Below, in pieces: positions 1 through 7,680 of a stretch of 64,000 bases of DNA; within the stretch, counting starts at the first letter, position 1; the number at the start of each line of letters is the position of its first letter. The position numbers and the translations under genes are program-made. The DNA comes from a virus, in the IMG/VR virus record IMGVR_UViG_3300046004_000518, positions 46,478-110,477 of that record, one strand, 5' to 3'. The notes beneath the pieces are model-generated. The model was not told where the DNA came from. It did not search any database and saw only the letters and a list, made by a program, of their open reading frames with translations.

Positions 1-198
1 AAGAACCCAATCGTAGCCTTTTTCAATGAAACTAACTAGATCAATTGCTGGCTCTTTGCCGGCAACTTTAAAGCTAATCACGCAAATATCGGCATCGTCG
101 CCCATTTTACTTTTATATTCGTCGATGTGTAGTTCATTGTGAACTAAACGTTTTAAGTCGCCACTTTCTAAGTTTTCGTTAAGCTGGTTGTTGTGCAT
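1..198 (-). CDS. Conserved phage protein, N-terminal part (runs off window)
   Basis: A reading frame opens at an ATG at 198 on the minus strand and continues out of the window, giving 66 residues. It starts MHNNQLNENL and includes the phrase HIDEYKSKMGDD. From memory, similar small proteins occur in T4-like marine phages, with no known role. It follows the next gene upstream (200-736) by one base, so the two are probably translated from one message. The C-terminus is unseen. Confidence 0.6.
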   Translation of the reverse strand, partial: MHNNQLNENLESGDLKRLVHNELHIDEYKSKMGDDADICVISFKVAGKEPAIDLVSFIEKGYDWVL

Positions 199-199
199 T

Positions 200-736
200 T
201 TATGCGATACCTTGTTCATTGCCTTGTTGATCTTCACTTGATATGTTTTCTGCTGCGTCATCACCTTCTTCGTATGCTTGATTTATATCTTCAAGATCTA
301 GGGTTTCGCTTTCTAACTCTAAACTACCTTGCTGTATTTCTTGCATTAGCTTTTTAGGCATAACAATTTTAACCAGCCACACTGGAACTTTTTTCATTTT
401 TGGCATTTTACCGCCCGGTTCAAAGTCATCTGGTTCTTTAACTTTAACTGGATATTCAAGCATGTCTTTACTATAATAAACTTCACAGTCGTAACTTAGT
501 AAACGCTCGCCACCACGTGGGTCTGGCATACGCTTGTGCGGCCACATGAATGTACAGGTTACAAAATATTTTTCGTATGCTGGCCCTTGTACTAACTCAC
601 CTTCTTTCCAGTGTTTAAACACATAAAGATCAAGTTCGTCTAATACTCGTTCAAAGTCCAATAGAGTATTCAGACTGCTGTCAGTCATAAATATTTCTTT
701 TGTATTTTGTATAACGTCTGTAATTGCTTGTGTCAT
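200..736 (-). CDS. Conserved T4-like marine phage protein, unknown function
   Basis: This 178-residue protein has an acidic C-terminal tail (about residues 140-178, rich in E, D and Q) and a central part with the phrases CTFMWPHKRMPDPRGGERLL and PDDFEPGGKMPK. No catalytic motif is apparent and there are no membrane segments. I recognise it as a conserved protein of T4-like marine phages without an assigned role. It sits directly upstream of the gene at 1-198. A weak late-promoter-like box (AATAAATA, minus strand, 756-763) lies just upstream. Confidence 0.7.
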   Translation of the reverse strand: MTQAITDVIQNTKEIFMTDSSLNTLLDFERVLDELDLYVFKHWKEGELVQGPAYEKYFVTCTFMWPHKRMPDPRGGERLLSYDCEVYYSKDMLEYPVKVKEPDDFEPGGKMPKMKKVPVWLVKIVMPKKLMQEIQQGSLELESETLDLEDINQAYEEGDDAAENISSEDQQGNEQGIA

Positions 737-758
737 AGTTTTAGGTTCTTTATGTTAT

Positions 759-1409
759 TTATTCAATTCCGCGAGCTTGCTTGGATTGTACACCGTGCCA
801 TACTTCCTGATCTAACCAGTATTCATCTACGTGTTTAACATACTTGGCATTAGGATCACTGGATATAAATTTAAATATATCCGGATTAGCGTAGTCTATA
901 GGAAAACTTAATAGTTTACTAATATATTTAAGGTAATGCTCGCGATGTAAAAATAATGCTTCGTTTGATAGGAAATGTATAGGAAAATCGCTGGTTAACA
1001 GCTGATTATAGTAGTATTCTTGCGCAATTGGTGTGGTTATTTCCTTACGCACTCGTAACTGTTGTTCTGCATTAATATTCATATCACGAGTGATAATAGC
1101 AATCTTAACATCTATCCCAAACCCACGTGCTTGTTGTGCTACTTCAAGTATTTTAGGAATATAACGTTGCCCATCGTAAAAGAAAGGACAGCTAACATTA
1201 GCTAGCCAATAATCCTTACCTTCAAATTGACCGGCAGTGAGACGCTCGGGGCGAACCCAATATTCAGCGAACGGTTCTAGGTCACTAGGTACCCAATATT
1301 TGTCTAGTAGACTCTTCCAACCACCTACATTTGGATGTGTACTAAGAATACGGCTGAATAAATGATTGCCACTGCCTTGTGGCCCGGTGATGATTATTAA
1401 TCGTTTCAT
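759..1409 (-). CDS. P-loop NTPase/sulfotransferase-like protein (tandem copy 2)
   Basis: The protein has 216 residues and begins with a strand plus Walker-A-like loop, IIITGPQGSGNHLFSR (about residues 4-19), the arrangement of P-loop kinases and sulfotransferases, where the loop binds a phosphate or PAPS. A second phosphate- or substrate-contacting region is suggested by IITRDMNIN near the middle. It is a clear paralogue of the gene just upstream at 1406-2044: both share GPQGxGNHL and the W-x-(S/T)-LLDxYW phrase. The two overlap by 4 bases (ATGA). Substrate is unknown; sulfotransferase is a guess from the fold. Confidence 0.7.
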   Translation of the reverse strand: MKRLIIITGPQGSGNHLFSRILSTHPNVGGWKSLLDKYWVPSDLEPFAEYWVRPERLTAGQFEGKDYWLANVSCPFFYDGQRYIPKILEVAQQARGFGIDVKIAIITRDMNINAEQQLRVRKEITTPIAQEYYYNQLLTSDFPIHFLSNEALFLHREHYLKYISKLLSFPIDYANPDIFKFISSDPNAKYVKHVDEYWLDQEVWHGVQSKQARGIE

Positions 1410-2044
1410 GGTTTAGTTTTAAATGTTGTTCCAAATTTATTGCCGTTGTCTAATTCATTATAGTCGATGCTGTGTATGTATTTTGCATTAGCATCATCTG
1501 TTAATATTTCATCTATTCTAGGATTATCATGTGCCACTGGTATATTAAGTTTTAAACTTTTTAAATAATCCTGTTTATATAGATACAATAGTTCATAACT
1601 TAAAAATGTTGGATTTGATAATTTAGGCAACTGCTCCAAGAACAATGGCAAGGTACTTTGTGTTCTAATGCGAGTTTGTTGAGTTGCGAGTATAGTTTGA
1701 TCACGGCCAACTATAGCTAGCTCAACTTCAACTCCTTGTGCTAATACTGCGTCTTTGAAGCCTTGTACATCAGCAGTCCATATAGGATTAATGTCACTAC
1801 CGATGATACCCAACGGTAAACTAATACTAGTAAAATAATAGTCACTTTGATTCCAATCAAATTCAGCCAATAAACTATGATCCTTCCAATGCTTGGCGAA
1901 TGGCTCTGCGAAACGATGTGCCTCCCAGTAGTTGTCTAATAGCGTTTTCCACCCATATACTTCTGGATGCAGGCTAAAGATCTTACTCCACAAATGGTTG
2001 CCAGCACCTTGCGGACCAGTCAATATTAACATCTTCTTAGCCAT
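1406..2044 (-). CDS. P-loop NTPase/sulfotransferase-like protein (tandem copy 1)
   Basis: This 212-residue protein is the upstream twin of the gene at 759-1409. It starts MLILTGPQGAGNHLWSK, a Walker-A-like phosphate-binding loop at about residues 5-21, followed by KTLLDNYWEAHRF. The middle has IVGRDQTIL, matching IITRDMNIN of the twin. A tandem duplication followed by divergence is the simplest explanation. It overlaps the glutamine amidotransferase start by 8 bases and the twin by 4, so all are in one operon. The exact reaction is not readable from sequence. Confidence 0.7.
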   Translation of the reverse strand: MAKKMLILTGPQGAGNHLWSKIFSLHPEVYGWKTLLDNYWEAHRFAEPFAKHWKDHSLLAEFDWNQSDYYFTSISLPLGIIGSDINPIWTADVQGFKDAVLAQGVEVELAIVGRDQTILATQQTRIRTQSTLPLFLEQLPKLSNPTFLSYELLYLYKQDYLKSLKLNIPVAHDNPRIDEILTDDANAKYIHSIDYNELDNGNKFGTTFKTKP

Positions 2045-2576
2045 ATAATACCTTTGCTAGATCGTCTAACAATATTCCCTCGGTCCTCTCTGGATGCCAC
2101 ACCAAGCCCCATATAGGTAAGTGACTATGTTTAAATGCTTCAACAGTGCCATCATGGGGGCAAGTTGCTATGGATACTAAGTCAATCCCCAATCTGCCAA
2201 TACTATTAGTATGATGACTATTTACATAGTTTATATTACCATCGATTTCAATTTCGTGCGCAGTATTGTTGTGTCCATCGACAGGCAGGTTGACGCCACT
2301 GTGAAATTCATTAATGAAAAACGCACCGTGGCATACTCCTAATATAGGTATTCCTTTTAATAAGGCAATATTGTAGTACATTGTTTCTGTGTGGGTACGG
2401 TTTGGTGTTGCATCACCACCTGACAGAATTAACATATCGAAATCAAGAGGAATATTCGATACATTGGGTATAGGCTCTATATCGCAGTGATTTAATAACC
2501 CATACCAACCATGTTCTAAACAGTCATATGTAATGTTATTGTGTACTATTTCACGTTGTGAGATTGCTATTTTCAT
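2037..2576 (-). CDS. Class I glutamine amidotransferase-like hydrolase
   Basis: The 179-residue protein shows the triad of class I glutamine amidotransferases: the nucleophile elbow GVCHG (Cys82), and VWHPE with His161 and Glu163. An oxyanion-type SGGD lies at residues 52-55. These enzymes hydrolyse glutamine or a gamma-glutamyl amide; the stand-alone form without a synthetase domain is closest to the PuuD/peptidase C26 group, which cleaves gamma-glutamyl amines. It overlaps its neighbours on both sides (8 and 4 bases). Its phage role is unknown; a part in nucleotide or polyamine metabolism is possible. Confidence 0.8.
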   Translation of the reverse strand: MKIAISQREIVHNNITYDCLEHGWYGLLNHCDIEPIPNVSNIPLDFDMLILSGGDATPNRTHTETMYYNIALLKGIPILGVCHGAFFINEFHSGVNLPVDGHNNTAHEIEIDGNINYVNSHHTNSIGRLGIDLVSIATCPHDGTVEAFKHSHLPIWGLVWHPERTEGILLDDLAKVLYG

Positions 2577-2803
2577 TTGTAGTATGCAAAGTAGATTAAC
2601 CCAGCAATAATCATAAAGATCTGTGGTAAGAAGTTAGTGATTAAACTTTTCTCATTCCACTTAAATCCCACATACACCCATCCACTGGCACCGATAATTT
2701 GCAAGATGCTATTCCATGGAGTAATGCCTAAAATATGCAAAGGCATAGCACATAGAATCATTGTTGCCGAGAACCACTTGACTATTTGTGTATAATCTTT
2801 CAT
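2573..2803 (-). CDS. Small membrane protein, three hydrophobic segments
   Basis: This 76-residue protein has hydrophobic stretches at about residues 10-28, 32-47 and 56-74, with a short charged break (KWNEKS) before the last. It is likely an inner-membrane protein. Layout and length resemble the protein at 46586-46813, although identity is low. It is the first gene of the operon running to the start of the window and overlaps the amidotransferase gene by 4 bases. Function unknown. Confidence 0.65.
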   Translation of the reverse strand: MKDYTQIVKWFSATMILCAMPLHILGITPWNSILQIIGASGWVYVGFKWNEKSLITNFLPQIFMIIAGLIYFAYYK

Positions 2804-2818
2804 TGAAATCCTAGAGGT

Positions 2819-2846
2819 AAAAAAAGGGACCTAAGTCCCTTTTATT
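2819..2846 (-). terminator. Rho-independent terminator after the ferritin-like gene
   Basis: On the minus strand GGGAC and GTCCC arms pair around a short TTAG loop and run into six T residues. It lies between the stop of the ferritin-like gene (2865) and the start of the membrane-protein gene (2803), separating two transcription units. Confidence 0.8.
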
Positions 2847-2864
2847 TGAAACTTATACTATTAA

Positions 2865-3560
2865 TTATGCGCCGTAAGCGTCAGCAATTAATTTTGCAGC
2901 TTCGGGCAATGCTGTTGTGTTCATGCATGATACAGCAAACAAGTCCATGCGCATTGTACGTGCAATTTCTTCAACACGTGCTTGTGCATCAGCATCTGTT
3001 GCTAACAATTCTAATGAACGTGCACCAATGTTACTGTGGAAGCCTTCATCTTTAGCAATTTTAGCATAGGTTGTTGAGATGAATTCGTCTTGAATACAGT
3101 CAGCCATTTTGTTCCATACACGTTCTGCACGACCTTCAGCAATGAACTGATATGCAGCAAGTGCTAGTGGATCTTGTTGTGCTTCGTACTTAGCTAACAA
3201 TGCAGCACCTTTAGCAGTTGGGTTAGCTTCTTCGTTAGCAATTGCAGCCGCAACGTCTAATTTCTCACCAGTCATGTGTTCGATAACATCACGCACCATA
3301 CGGAAGTGATTGGCTTCATCTAATGCTTGTTTGCTAATTAACGCACAATATTCTGCTGTTGCATCTGCAGGCATATTAGCAACTTTATTAGCAATCTCTA
3401 CCATGTTCATACGTTCGTTAACCATACGACCAACAAAGTGTGTTACTAATTGCTCTTGTGTTGGGTTACTGTTGAAATATGCTTCAACTTGCATTTCACT
3501 TGCTTGAAATAGTGCTTCGTTGTCTTGTGCCATTTTAGCAACAAATTGTTTTGAGTTCAT
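2865..3560 (-). CDS. Ferritin-like di-iron protein
   Basis: This 231-residue, mostly helical protein carries two ExxH metal motifs: EANH (Glu82, His85) and EGFH (Glu172, His175), with further glutamates in neighbouring helices (for example around residues 49 and 142). This is the pattern of the ferritin-like superfamily, in which four helices hold a di-iron centre used for oxidation, hydroxylation or iron storage. It does not look like a full ribonucleotide reductase small subunit, which is longer. It is monocistronic, closed by a strong terminator at 2819-2846. Substrate unknown. Confidence 0.7.
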   Translation of the reverse strand: MNSKQFVAKMAQDNEALFQASEMQVEAYFNSNPTQEQLVTHFVGRMVNERMNMVEIANKVANMPADATAEYCALISKQALDEANHFRMVRDVIEHMTGEKLDVAAAIANEEANPTAKGAALLAKYEAQQDPLALAAYQFIAEGRAERVWNKMADCIQDEFISTTYAKIAKDEGFHSNIGARSLELLATDADAQARVEEIARTMRMDLFAVSCMNTTALPEAAKLIADAYGA

Positions 3561-3581
3561 TTTATTATCCTTTTAATAACG

Positions 3582-4166
3582 TTATTTTTTAATTAATGTA
3601 ACTAATATATCTGGCCAGACGTTAGTTACATTAATGTCTGCGTCGAAATTATCTTTAATCCACCCGGATGTAAAGTACTCCCACTTACAGTTATTTATCA
3701 TTCCGAATTCCAAAATAGCTTTGTTTTGTGCTGAAATTTCTGCCAACATGCCTACACTATCCTTGTAAGCATTGTAGCACGGGTATTTAATTTGAAATCC
3801 ACCAGCTTCGTGCCACCATGCATAGCTTGTCATATCTGGACGGTACACTAACATAATCCACGCATCTGAGAATGTATCTTTAATTTCGTGTAACTTGTAT
3901 GCCCAATCGTGACTCTTAACTAACTTAGTACCGCCATCTGCGGTCCATGCACTGTTTATGTGCGCTGCATCTAACGTAGTTTCAAACTCCATACTGCGAC
4001 CAAAGTATGCACCAACATGTCCTGTGTAACTGTGATGACTGTATGTACGTGCAGGAGTACGGTCACTGGTATTCATGTTAGGCATTGACTCTAACACCTG
4101 TGCTATGCCACTCCATCGTGATCCGGGTACGCCTGTAAAAAATATGTGATTAGGTAATTTGCTCAT
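3582..4166 (-). CDS. P-loop/sulfotransferase-like phage protein
   Basis: Starting at the ATG at 4166, the protein has 194 residues and begins MSKLPNHIFFTGVPGSRWSG, a strand followed by a GxxGSxWS phosphate-binding loop as in sulfotransferase-like P-loop proteins. A longer frame reading into the divergent methyltransferase gene exists, but its extra residues look unnatural and the 4166 start fits family members in T4-like marine phages. Later phrases include KSHDWAYKLHEI and MLVYRPDMTSYAWWH; an Arg-Pro-Asp after a hydrophobic strand recalls the PAPS-binding region. Function is unproven. Confidence 0.65.
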   Translation of the reverse strand: MSKLPNHIFFTGVPGSRWSGIAQVLESMPNMNTSDRTPARTYSHHSYTGHVGAYFGRSMEFETTLDAAHINSAWTADGGTKLVKSHDWAYKLHEIKDTFSDAWIMLVYRPDMTSYAWWHEAGGFQIKYPCYNAYKDSVGMLAEISAQNKAILEFGMINNCKWEYFTSGWIKDNFDADINVTNVWPDILVTLIKK

Positions 4167-4178
4167 ATAAGTAATTAT

Positions 4179-4694
4179 ATGAATCAAACAGCACTTAATA
4201 ATTATTTTGGTACCACGTGGCAATCAAATTTAAAACAATACACATACTCCGGGTGGGCATTAGTTGATAAAATTAACCCCAACGAATTAGTATTAGATGT
4301 GGGCTGTGGATTCAATGAGTTTAAATCTCGTATACCCAATCTTGTAGGTATCGATCCTGCAAACGACAAAGCCGATTTTAAACTACCTATAGAATATTTT
4401 AGAAATGATATAAAGTTTGATGTAGCATTTTGTCTAGGTAGCATTAACTTTGGTAAAGAAATTAATATAGTCAATCAGATTAGACATGTAGTTGCATGTC
4501 TCAAGCCTAAAAGTAGAATCTACTGGCGTTGCAATCCTGGCCTAGCTGATCATAACAATGAAGAATGTAAAGAGATAGACTTTTATCCATGGACTATAGA
4601 AAAACATGTAGAGTTTGCTGAATTATTTGGTTATAAGCTAACAGTTGCTAGATGGGACACTGGTAATAGAATTTATGCAGAGTGGATCTCTTAG
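4179..4694 (+). CDS. Class I SAM-dependent methyltransferase
   Basis: This 171-residue protein contains motif I of Rossmann-fold methyltransferases, LVLDVGCGFNEF (about residues 37-48), which binds S-adenosylmethionine, followed by an acidic strand end (GIDPAND) and a motif IV-like FDVAFCLGSINF. It is short and lacks an obvious substrate domain, so the target (small molecule, sugar or DNA) cannot be named. It is divergent from the P-loop gene at 4166, with only 12 bases between start codons. It is one of few plus-strand genes here. Confidence 0.75.
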   Translation: MNQTALNNYFGTTWQSNLKQYTYSGWALVDKINPNELVLDVGCGFNEFKSRIPNLVGIDPANDKADFKLPIEYFRNDIKFDVAFCLGSINFGKEINIVNQIRHVVACLKPKSRIYWRCNPGLADHNNEECKEIDFYPWTIEKHVEFAELFGYKLTVARWDTGNRIYAEWIS

Positions 4695-5001
4695 CTCAGT
4701 ATTTAGTAATTAAATCTCAAACATAACTGTGTACTTTCAACCATTTTCTTATAGTTAAATAAATTTAACATAGGAGGACAAGCGATACATAAATCAGCAT
4801 AAGTTTAATAAATTGTATACTCAGACGACAATGGTTTTAATACACTGACACTACAAGAAGGCATATTCAGACAGTCTCAATTAAACTCTGCACTACTGTA
4901 TTCACAACTACAATAATAAATTCGACCAACCTTTAATTAACAGTGGCGCAACATTTACCACACCGCATGATTAATAACTAATTAACTAACAATGGTGGAC
5001 T
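4695..5001 (+). pseudogene. 307-base gap, perhaps a decayed gene
   Basis: No intact gene is visible. There is an isolated AGGAGG at about 4773 with no good start after it. Two short open stretches look protein-like: one around 4816-4915 (phrase DDNGFNTLTLQEGIFRQSQL) and one around 4919-4973 (phrase FDQPLINSGATFTTPHD), in different frames and each ending in stops. This looks like the remains of a frameshifted gene, but composition alone could mislead. A minus-strand CTAAATA near 4700 resembles the late-promoter box. Confidence 0.3.
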
Positions 5002-5781
5002 ATGACAAAACGCAGAAGCAATACAACTACAAAAGCACGTGAATTCGTAAGATTTATAGATAGTAACCCGATACCAATACCAACAGCATATAACCAAAAG
5101 AAATTTTCAAGTTTTGATTTAGTAAATGTAAGCCCAAAAACAACAAACCAACAAAAAGTTTTTGATATGTGGAATGAAGATTATTCCATGATATTAGCTG
5201 GGTCCGCCGGATCAGGTAAGAGTTTTATTGCATTATATCTTTCATTGTCTGATGTACTTGATAAGGTTAATGGATATGAAAAAATAATTATTGTACGTAG
5301 TGCAGTTCAGGCTCGAGAGCAGGGGTATGTACCTGGTACACAAGAAGAAAAGAATGCAATTTACGAATTGCCCTATACACAACTGTTTAATGATTTATTT
5401 AGAAAAACAAACCAGTATAGATTCTTAAAAGAAGCAGGCATTGTAGAATTTCACACTACTGGTAACATTCGTGGTGTAACATGGGATAATAGTATTGTTA
5501 TCTTTGATGAATTTCAAAATGCTAACTACGAAGAACTTTCAACAGTGGCAACCCGTGTTGGTCAACACTCTAAACTTATTTACTGTGGCGATATTGCACA
5601 AAACGACCTACATCGTAAAAAGAATGACATCAGTGGCTTTGCTAAATTTGTGAAGATTGCCGAAATGATACCATCATTTCGTAGTGTCTACTTCAATCAT
5701 GACGATATTGTACGTAGTGGATTTGTTCGTGAATTTATCATTGCTGAGGAAATGTGGAACGAAGCTAATCCGAATGGGTAA
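5002..5781 (+). CDS. phoH: PhoH-like P-loop ATPase
   Basis: The 259-residue protein has Walker A GSAGSGKS (residues 67-74) and Walker B IVIFDEFQNA, followed by a GDIAQNDL sensor region, the order typical of PhoH family ATPases related to helicase superfamily I. In host bacteria PhoH is phosphate-starvation induced and linked to RNA handling; it is very common in marine phages, where its role is unsettled. Its 3' end overlaps the convergent HAD phosphatase gene by 17 bases. Confidence 0.88.
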   Translation: MTKRRSNTTTKAREFVRFIDSNPIPIPTAYNQKKFSSFDLVNVSPKTTNQQKVFDMWNEDYSMILAGSAGSGKSFIALYLSLSDVLDKVNGYEKIIIVRSAVQAREQGYVPGTQEEKNAIYELPYTQLFNDLFRKTNQYRFLKEAGIVEFHTTGNIRGVTWDNSIVIFDEFQNANYEELSTVATRVGQHSKLIYCGDIAQNDLHRKKNDISGFAKFVKIAEMIPSFRSVYFNHDDIVRSGFVREFIIAEEMWNEANPNG

Positions 5782-6364
5782 TTAACTCAAAGATTTCTTT
5801 CCAGTTTTTAACTACAGGATATGGGCACTCATGATGCATGTTGTGCCCATGTTCGAACAATATTGATTTTAACCCAATTGCATGCCCTAAGTCTGCATTT
5901 TCGGGCTTGTCTTCAACCCACCAGAGACCACTATCTCTGTACTTCTCAAGTGCTTCGTGTTTATCTGCACCAGTATCTAAGCACACAATCTCATCAAATG
6001 TATTAGCACCAAATAACTTATTAAGATTCATTGCACGTAACTTTTGCGCATTAACATCTTTGCTTATGCTAGTGATACAGTTAAACACATAGCCATATTC
6101 TTCATGTAAGCGTTTAACATAGTACACAGCGTCACGCAATGCGGGTACAAAGCCCATAGCCGCACTTTCATTAAACAAGCGTACTAACTTCTTACTTTCA
6201 TCATGCTCGAGATCATTGTACATTAAGTGAATGTAGTATGTTAGCTTTGCATCTTCTTTAAGCACATATCCACGTTCTTGCATCCACACACGAAACGCCC
6301 ATTCCCAATCGAGCAAACAACCGTCGACATCAGTTAATATTATTTTTTTACCTTTATAATCCAT
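5765..6364 (-). CDS. HAD-superfamily hydrolase
   Basis: Taking the ATG at 6364 gives 199 residues, opening MDYKGKKIILTDVDGCLLDW. DVDG (Asp12, Asp14) is HAD motif I, the nucleophile and acid/base pair. A later WWVEDKPENAD supplies the acidic motif IV, and TSISKD fits motif II. Such enzymes usually remove phosphate from small molecules; the set of nucleotide-related genes nearby suggests a nucleotidase-like or sugar-phosphate role, but that is a guess. Upstream in-frame starts are rejected because they enter the region before the plus-strand endonuclease. Confidence 0.75.
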   Translation of the reverse strand: MDYKGKKIILTDVDGCLLDWEWAFRVWMQERGYVLKEDAKLTYYIHLMYNDLEHDESKKLVRLFNESAAMGFVPALRDAVYYVKRLHEEYGYVFNCITSISKDVNAQKLRAMNLNKLFGANTFDEIVCLDTGADKHEALEKYRDSGLWWVEDKPENADLGHAIGLKSILFEHGHNMHHECPYPVVKNWKEIFELITHSD

Positions 6365-6401
6365 AATTACCCAATCTAGTAGTACATTGATAAATAAGTA
6401 T

Positions 6402-7073
6402 ATGTTCATACAAAACAAATACACTAAAACTTATTATAACATAATTAATCGAGCTAAGTCAAGAGCAATTGACGGTTATACTGAAACACACCATATCATT
6501 CCCAGATCACTTGGTGGCGACAATAATATCGACAACTTAGTAAAATTAACTGCACGTGAACATTTTATTTGTCATCTATTATTACCTAAGATGACAACTG
6601 GTGCAAACTATCAAAAAATGTTGTATGCGTACACTATAATGTCCGGGCGCACTCTATACAATGCTAAGAAGTATGAATTCTATAGAAAAGAATATACTGT
6701 AATTAATAGCATACTTAGAACAGGATCAGGTAATGGTATGTTTGGCGCTGATAGAAGTGGTATGAAAAATACATTTTTTGGCAAGACTCATAGTGAAGAA
6801 ACTAAACGAAAAATATCAATTGCAAAAACAGGTGTCAGTACGATCATGCCACCATTCTCGCTCGAACATAAAAGAAATTTAAGTCGTGCAATGCAGGGAC
6901 GTAATGCTGTAACATATAATTTTGTGCATGACGAGCACGGTAACTTTACAGGTACTATTCAGGCATTGATAAAACATTATCCCGACACATTTACTAAAAA
7001 ATATCACAATGCAGAGATATGGAAACTTACGGCTGGACTTTACAAATCATGTAAGGGCTGGAAGTTGCTATAA
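6402..7073 (+). CDS. HNH homing endonuclease with NUMOD3-like repeats
   Basis: From the ATG at 6402 the protein has 223 residues; a TTG at 6387 is an alternative start. The N-terminal half has THHIIPRSLGGDNNIDNL and REHFICHLLL, an HNH nuclease core with metal-binding histidines. Further on, FFGKTHSEETKRKIS and FSLEHKRNLSRAM are NUMOD3-type DNA-binding repeats of phage homing endonucleases. It stands alone, on the strand opposite to most neighbours, between the HAD and cupin genes. That is typical of a selfish free-standing endonuclease. Confidence 0.85.
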   Translation: MFIQNKYTKTYYNIINRAKSRAIDGYTETHHIIPRSLGGDNNIDNLVKLTAREHFICHLLLPKMTTGANYQKMLYAYTIMSGRTLYNAKKYEFYRKEYTVINSILRTGSGNGMFGADRSGMKNTFFGKTHSEETKRKISIAKTGVSTIMPPFSLEHKRNLSRAMQGRNAVTYNFVHDEHGNFTGTIQALIKHYPDTFTKKYHNAEIWKLTAGLYKSCKGWKLL

Positions 7074-7388
7074 AAGATACTTGTCGCTAGGAATACTAGG
7101 AGTTTTGACGCTTATTATAGTGGTTTCTTCGAGATATTCAGATTGACTAATATCATTAGGGTATAATATATAACCCTCACCTGGACCAAATAATTTTCCA
7201 TTGGTTAATACTTTACCAGATACTATTAAAGTAATTTCTGTTATCTCGGTGTGATAATGGCTAGCACATTGACCACGAGGATTAGTCTGTACGCCAACTT
7301 CAAACTCTTTGGTACGGAATACAGCTTCAGCAAAATCTCCAATAAACCAGCCACGGGCGCCGGATTCAGATAATTTAAATTCCTTCAT
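7068..7388 (-). CDS. Small cupin-fold protein
   Basis: This 106-residue protein has a cupin motif 1 remnant, SHYHTEITEITLIVSG, with two histidines and a glutamate placed to hold a metal, followed by a GEGYILYPND turn. Single-domain cupins may be isomerases, dioxygenases or binding proteins; the substrate cannot be told. It overlaps the preceding gene by 14 bases and the HNH gene end by 6. Confidence 0.65.
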   Translation of the reverse strand: MKEFKLSESGARGWFIGDFAEAVFRTKEFEVGVQTNPRGQCASHYHTEITEITLIVSGKVLTNGKLFGPGEGYILYPNDISQSEYLEETTIISVKTPSIPSDKYLL

Positions 7389-7680
7389 TTAAATTATTCA
7401 CTGCATCATCAATATATTCAGCGTAGCCATCATAATAGTGTGTGAATAGCTCTTCGAAATTATTGGCATTTTTGAAGGTGTTTTTAATGATTTTAGCTTC
7501 GGTTAGGTTCAAAATCACTTGGTTTACAAGCTGTTTGTTATGTAATCCGCGGGTGATGTACACTTGCTCTTCATATTCAATATTAGCAGGATCTTTCATA
7601 TAACCTGCTTTATGAGTCTGTTTAGGATCTTTAGGTTGCCCTGTGTACTTGGCAATTAGGTAAATGCTTAGGTCTGCCAT
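7375..7680 (-). CDS. Conserved phage protein next to the clamp loader
   Basis: The 101-residue protein has the phrases YITRGLHNKQLVNQVILNLT and EELFTHYYDGYAEYID and no known motif. It begins one base from the stop of the clamp loader large subunit, the place where T4 has gp62 (clamp loader small subunit), but it is much shorter than gp62 and I see no resemblance. Similar proteins appear at this spot in other marine T4-like phages, from memory. A link to the replisome is only suggested by position. Confidence 0.6.
   Translation of the reverse strand: MADLSIYLIAKYTGQPKDPKQTHKAGYMKDPANIEYEEQVYITRGLHNKQLVNQVILNLTEAKIIKNTFKNANNFEELFTHYYDGYAEYIDDAVNNLNEGI

Noticed and set aside
7375-7680. Clamp loader small subunit (gp62)
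   Set aside because: Position fits but the protein is too short and shows no recognisable similarity.
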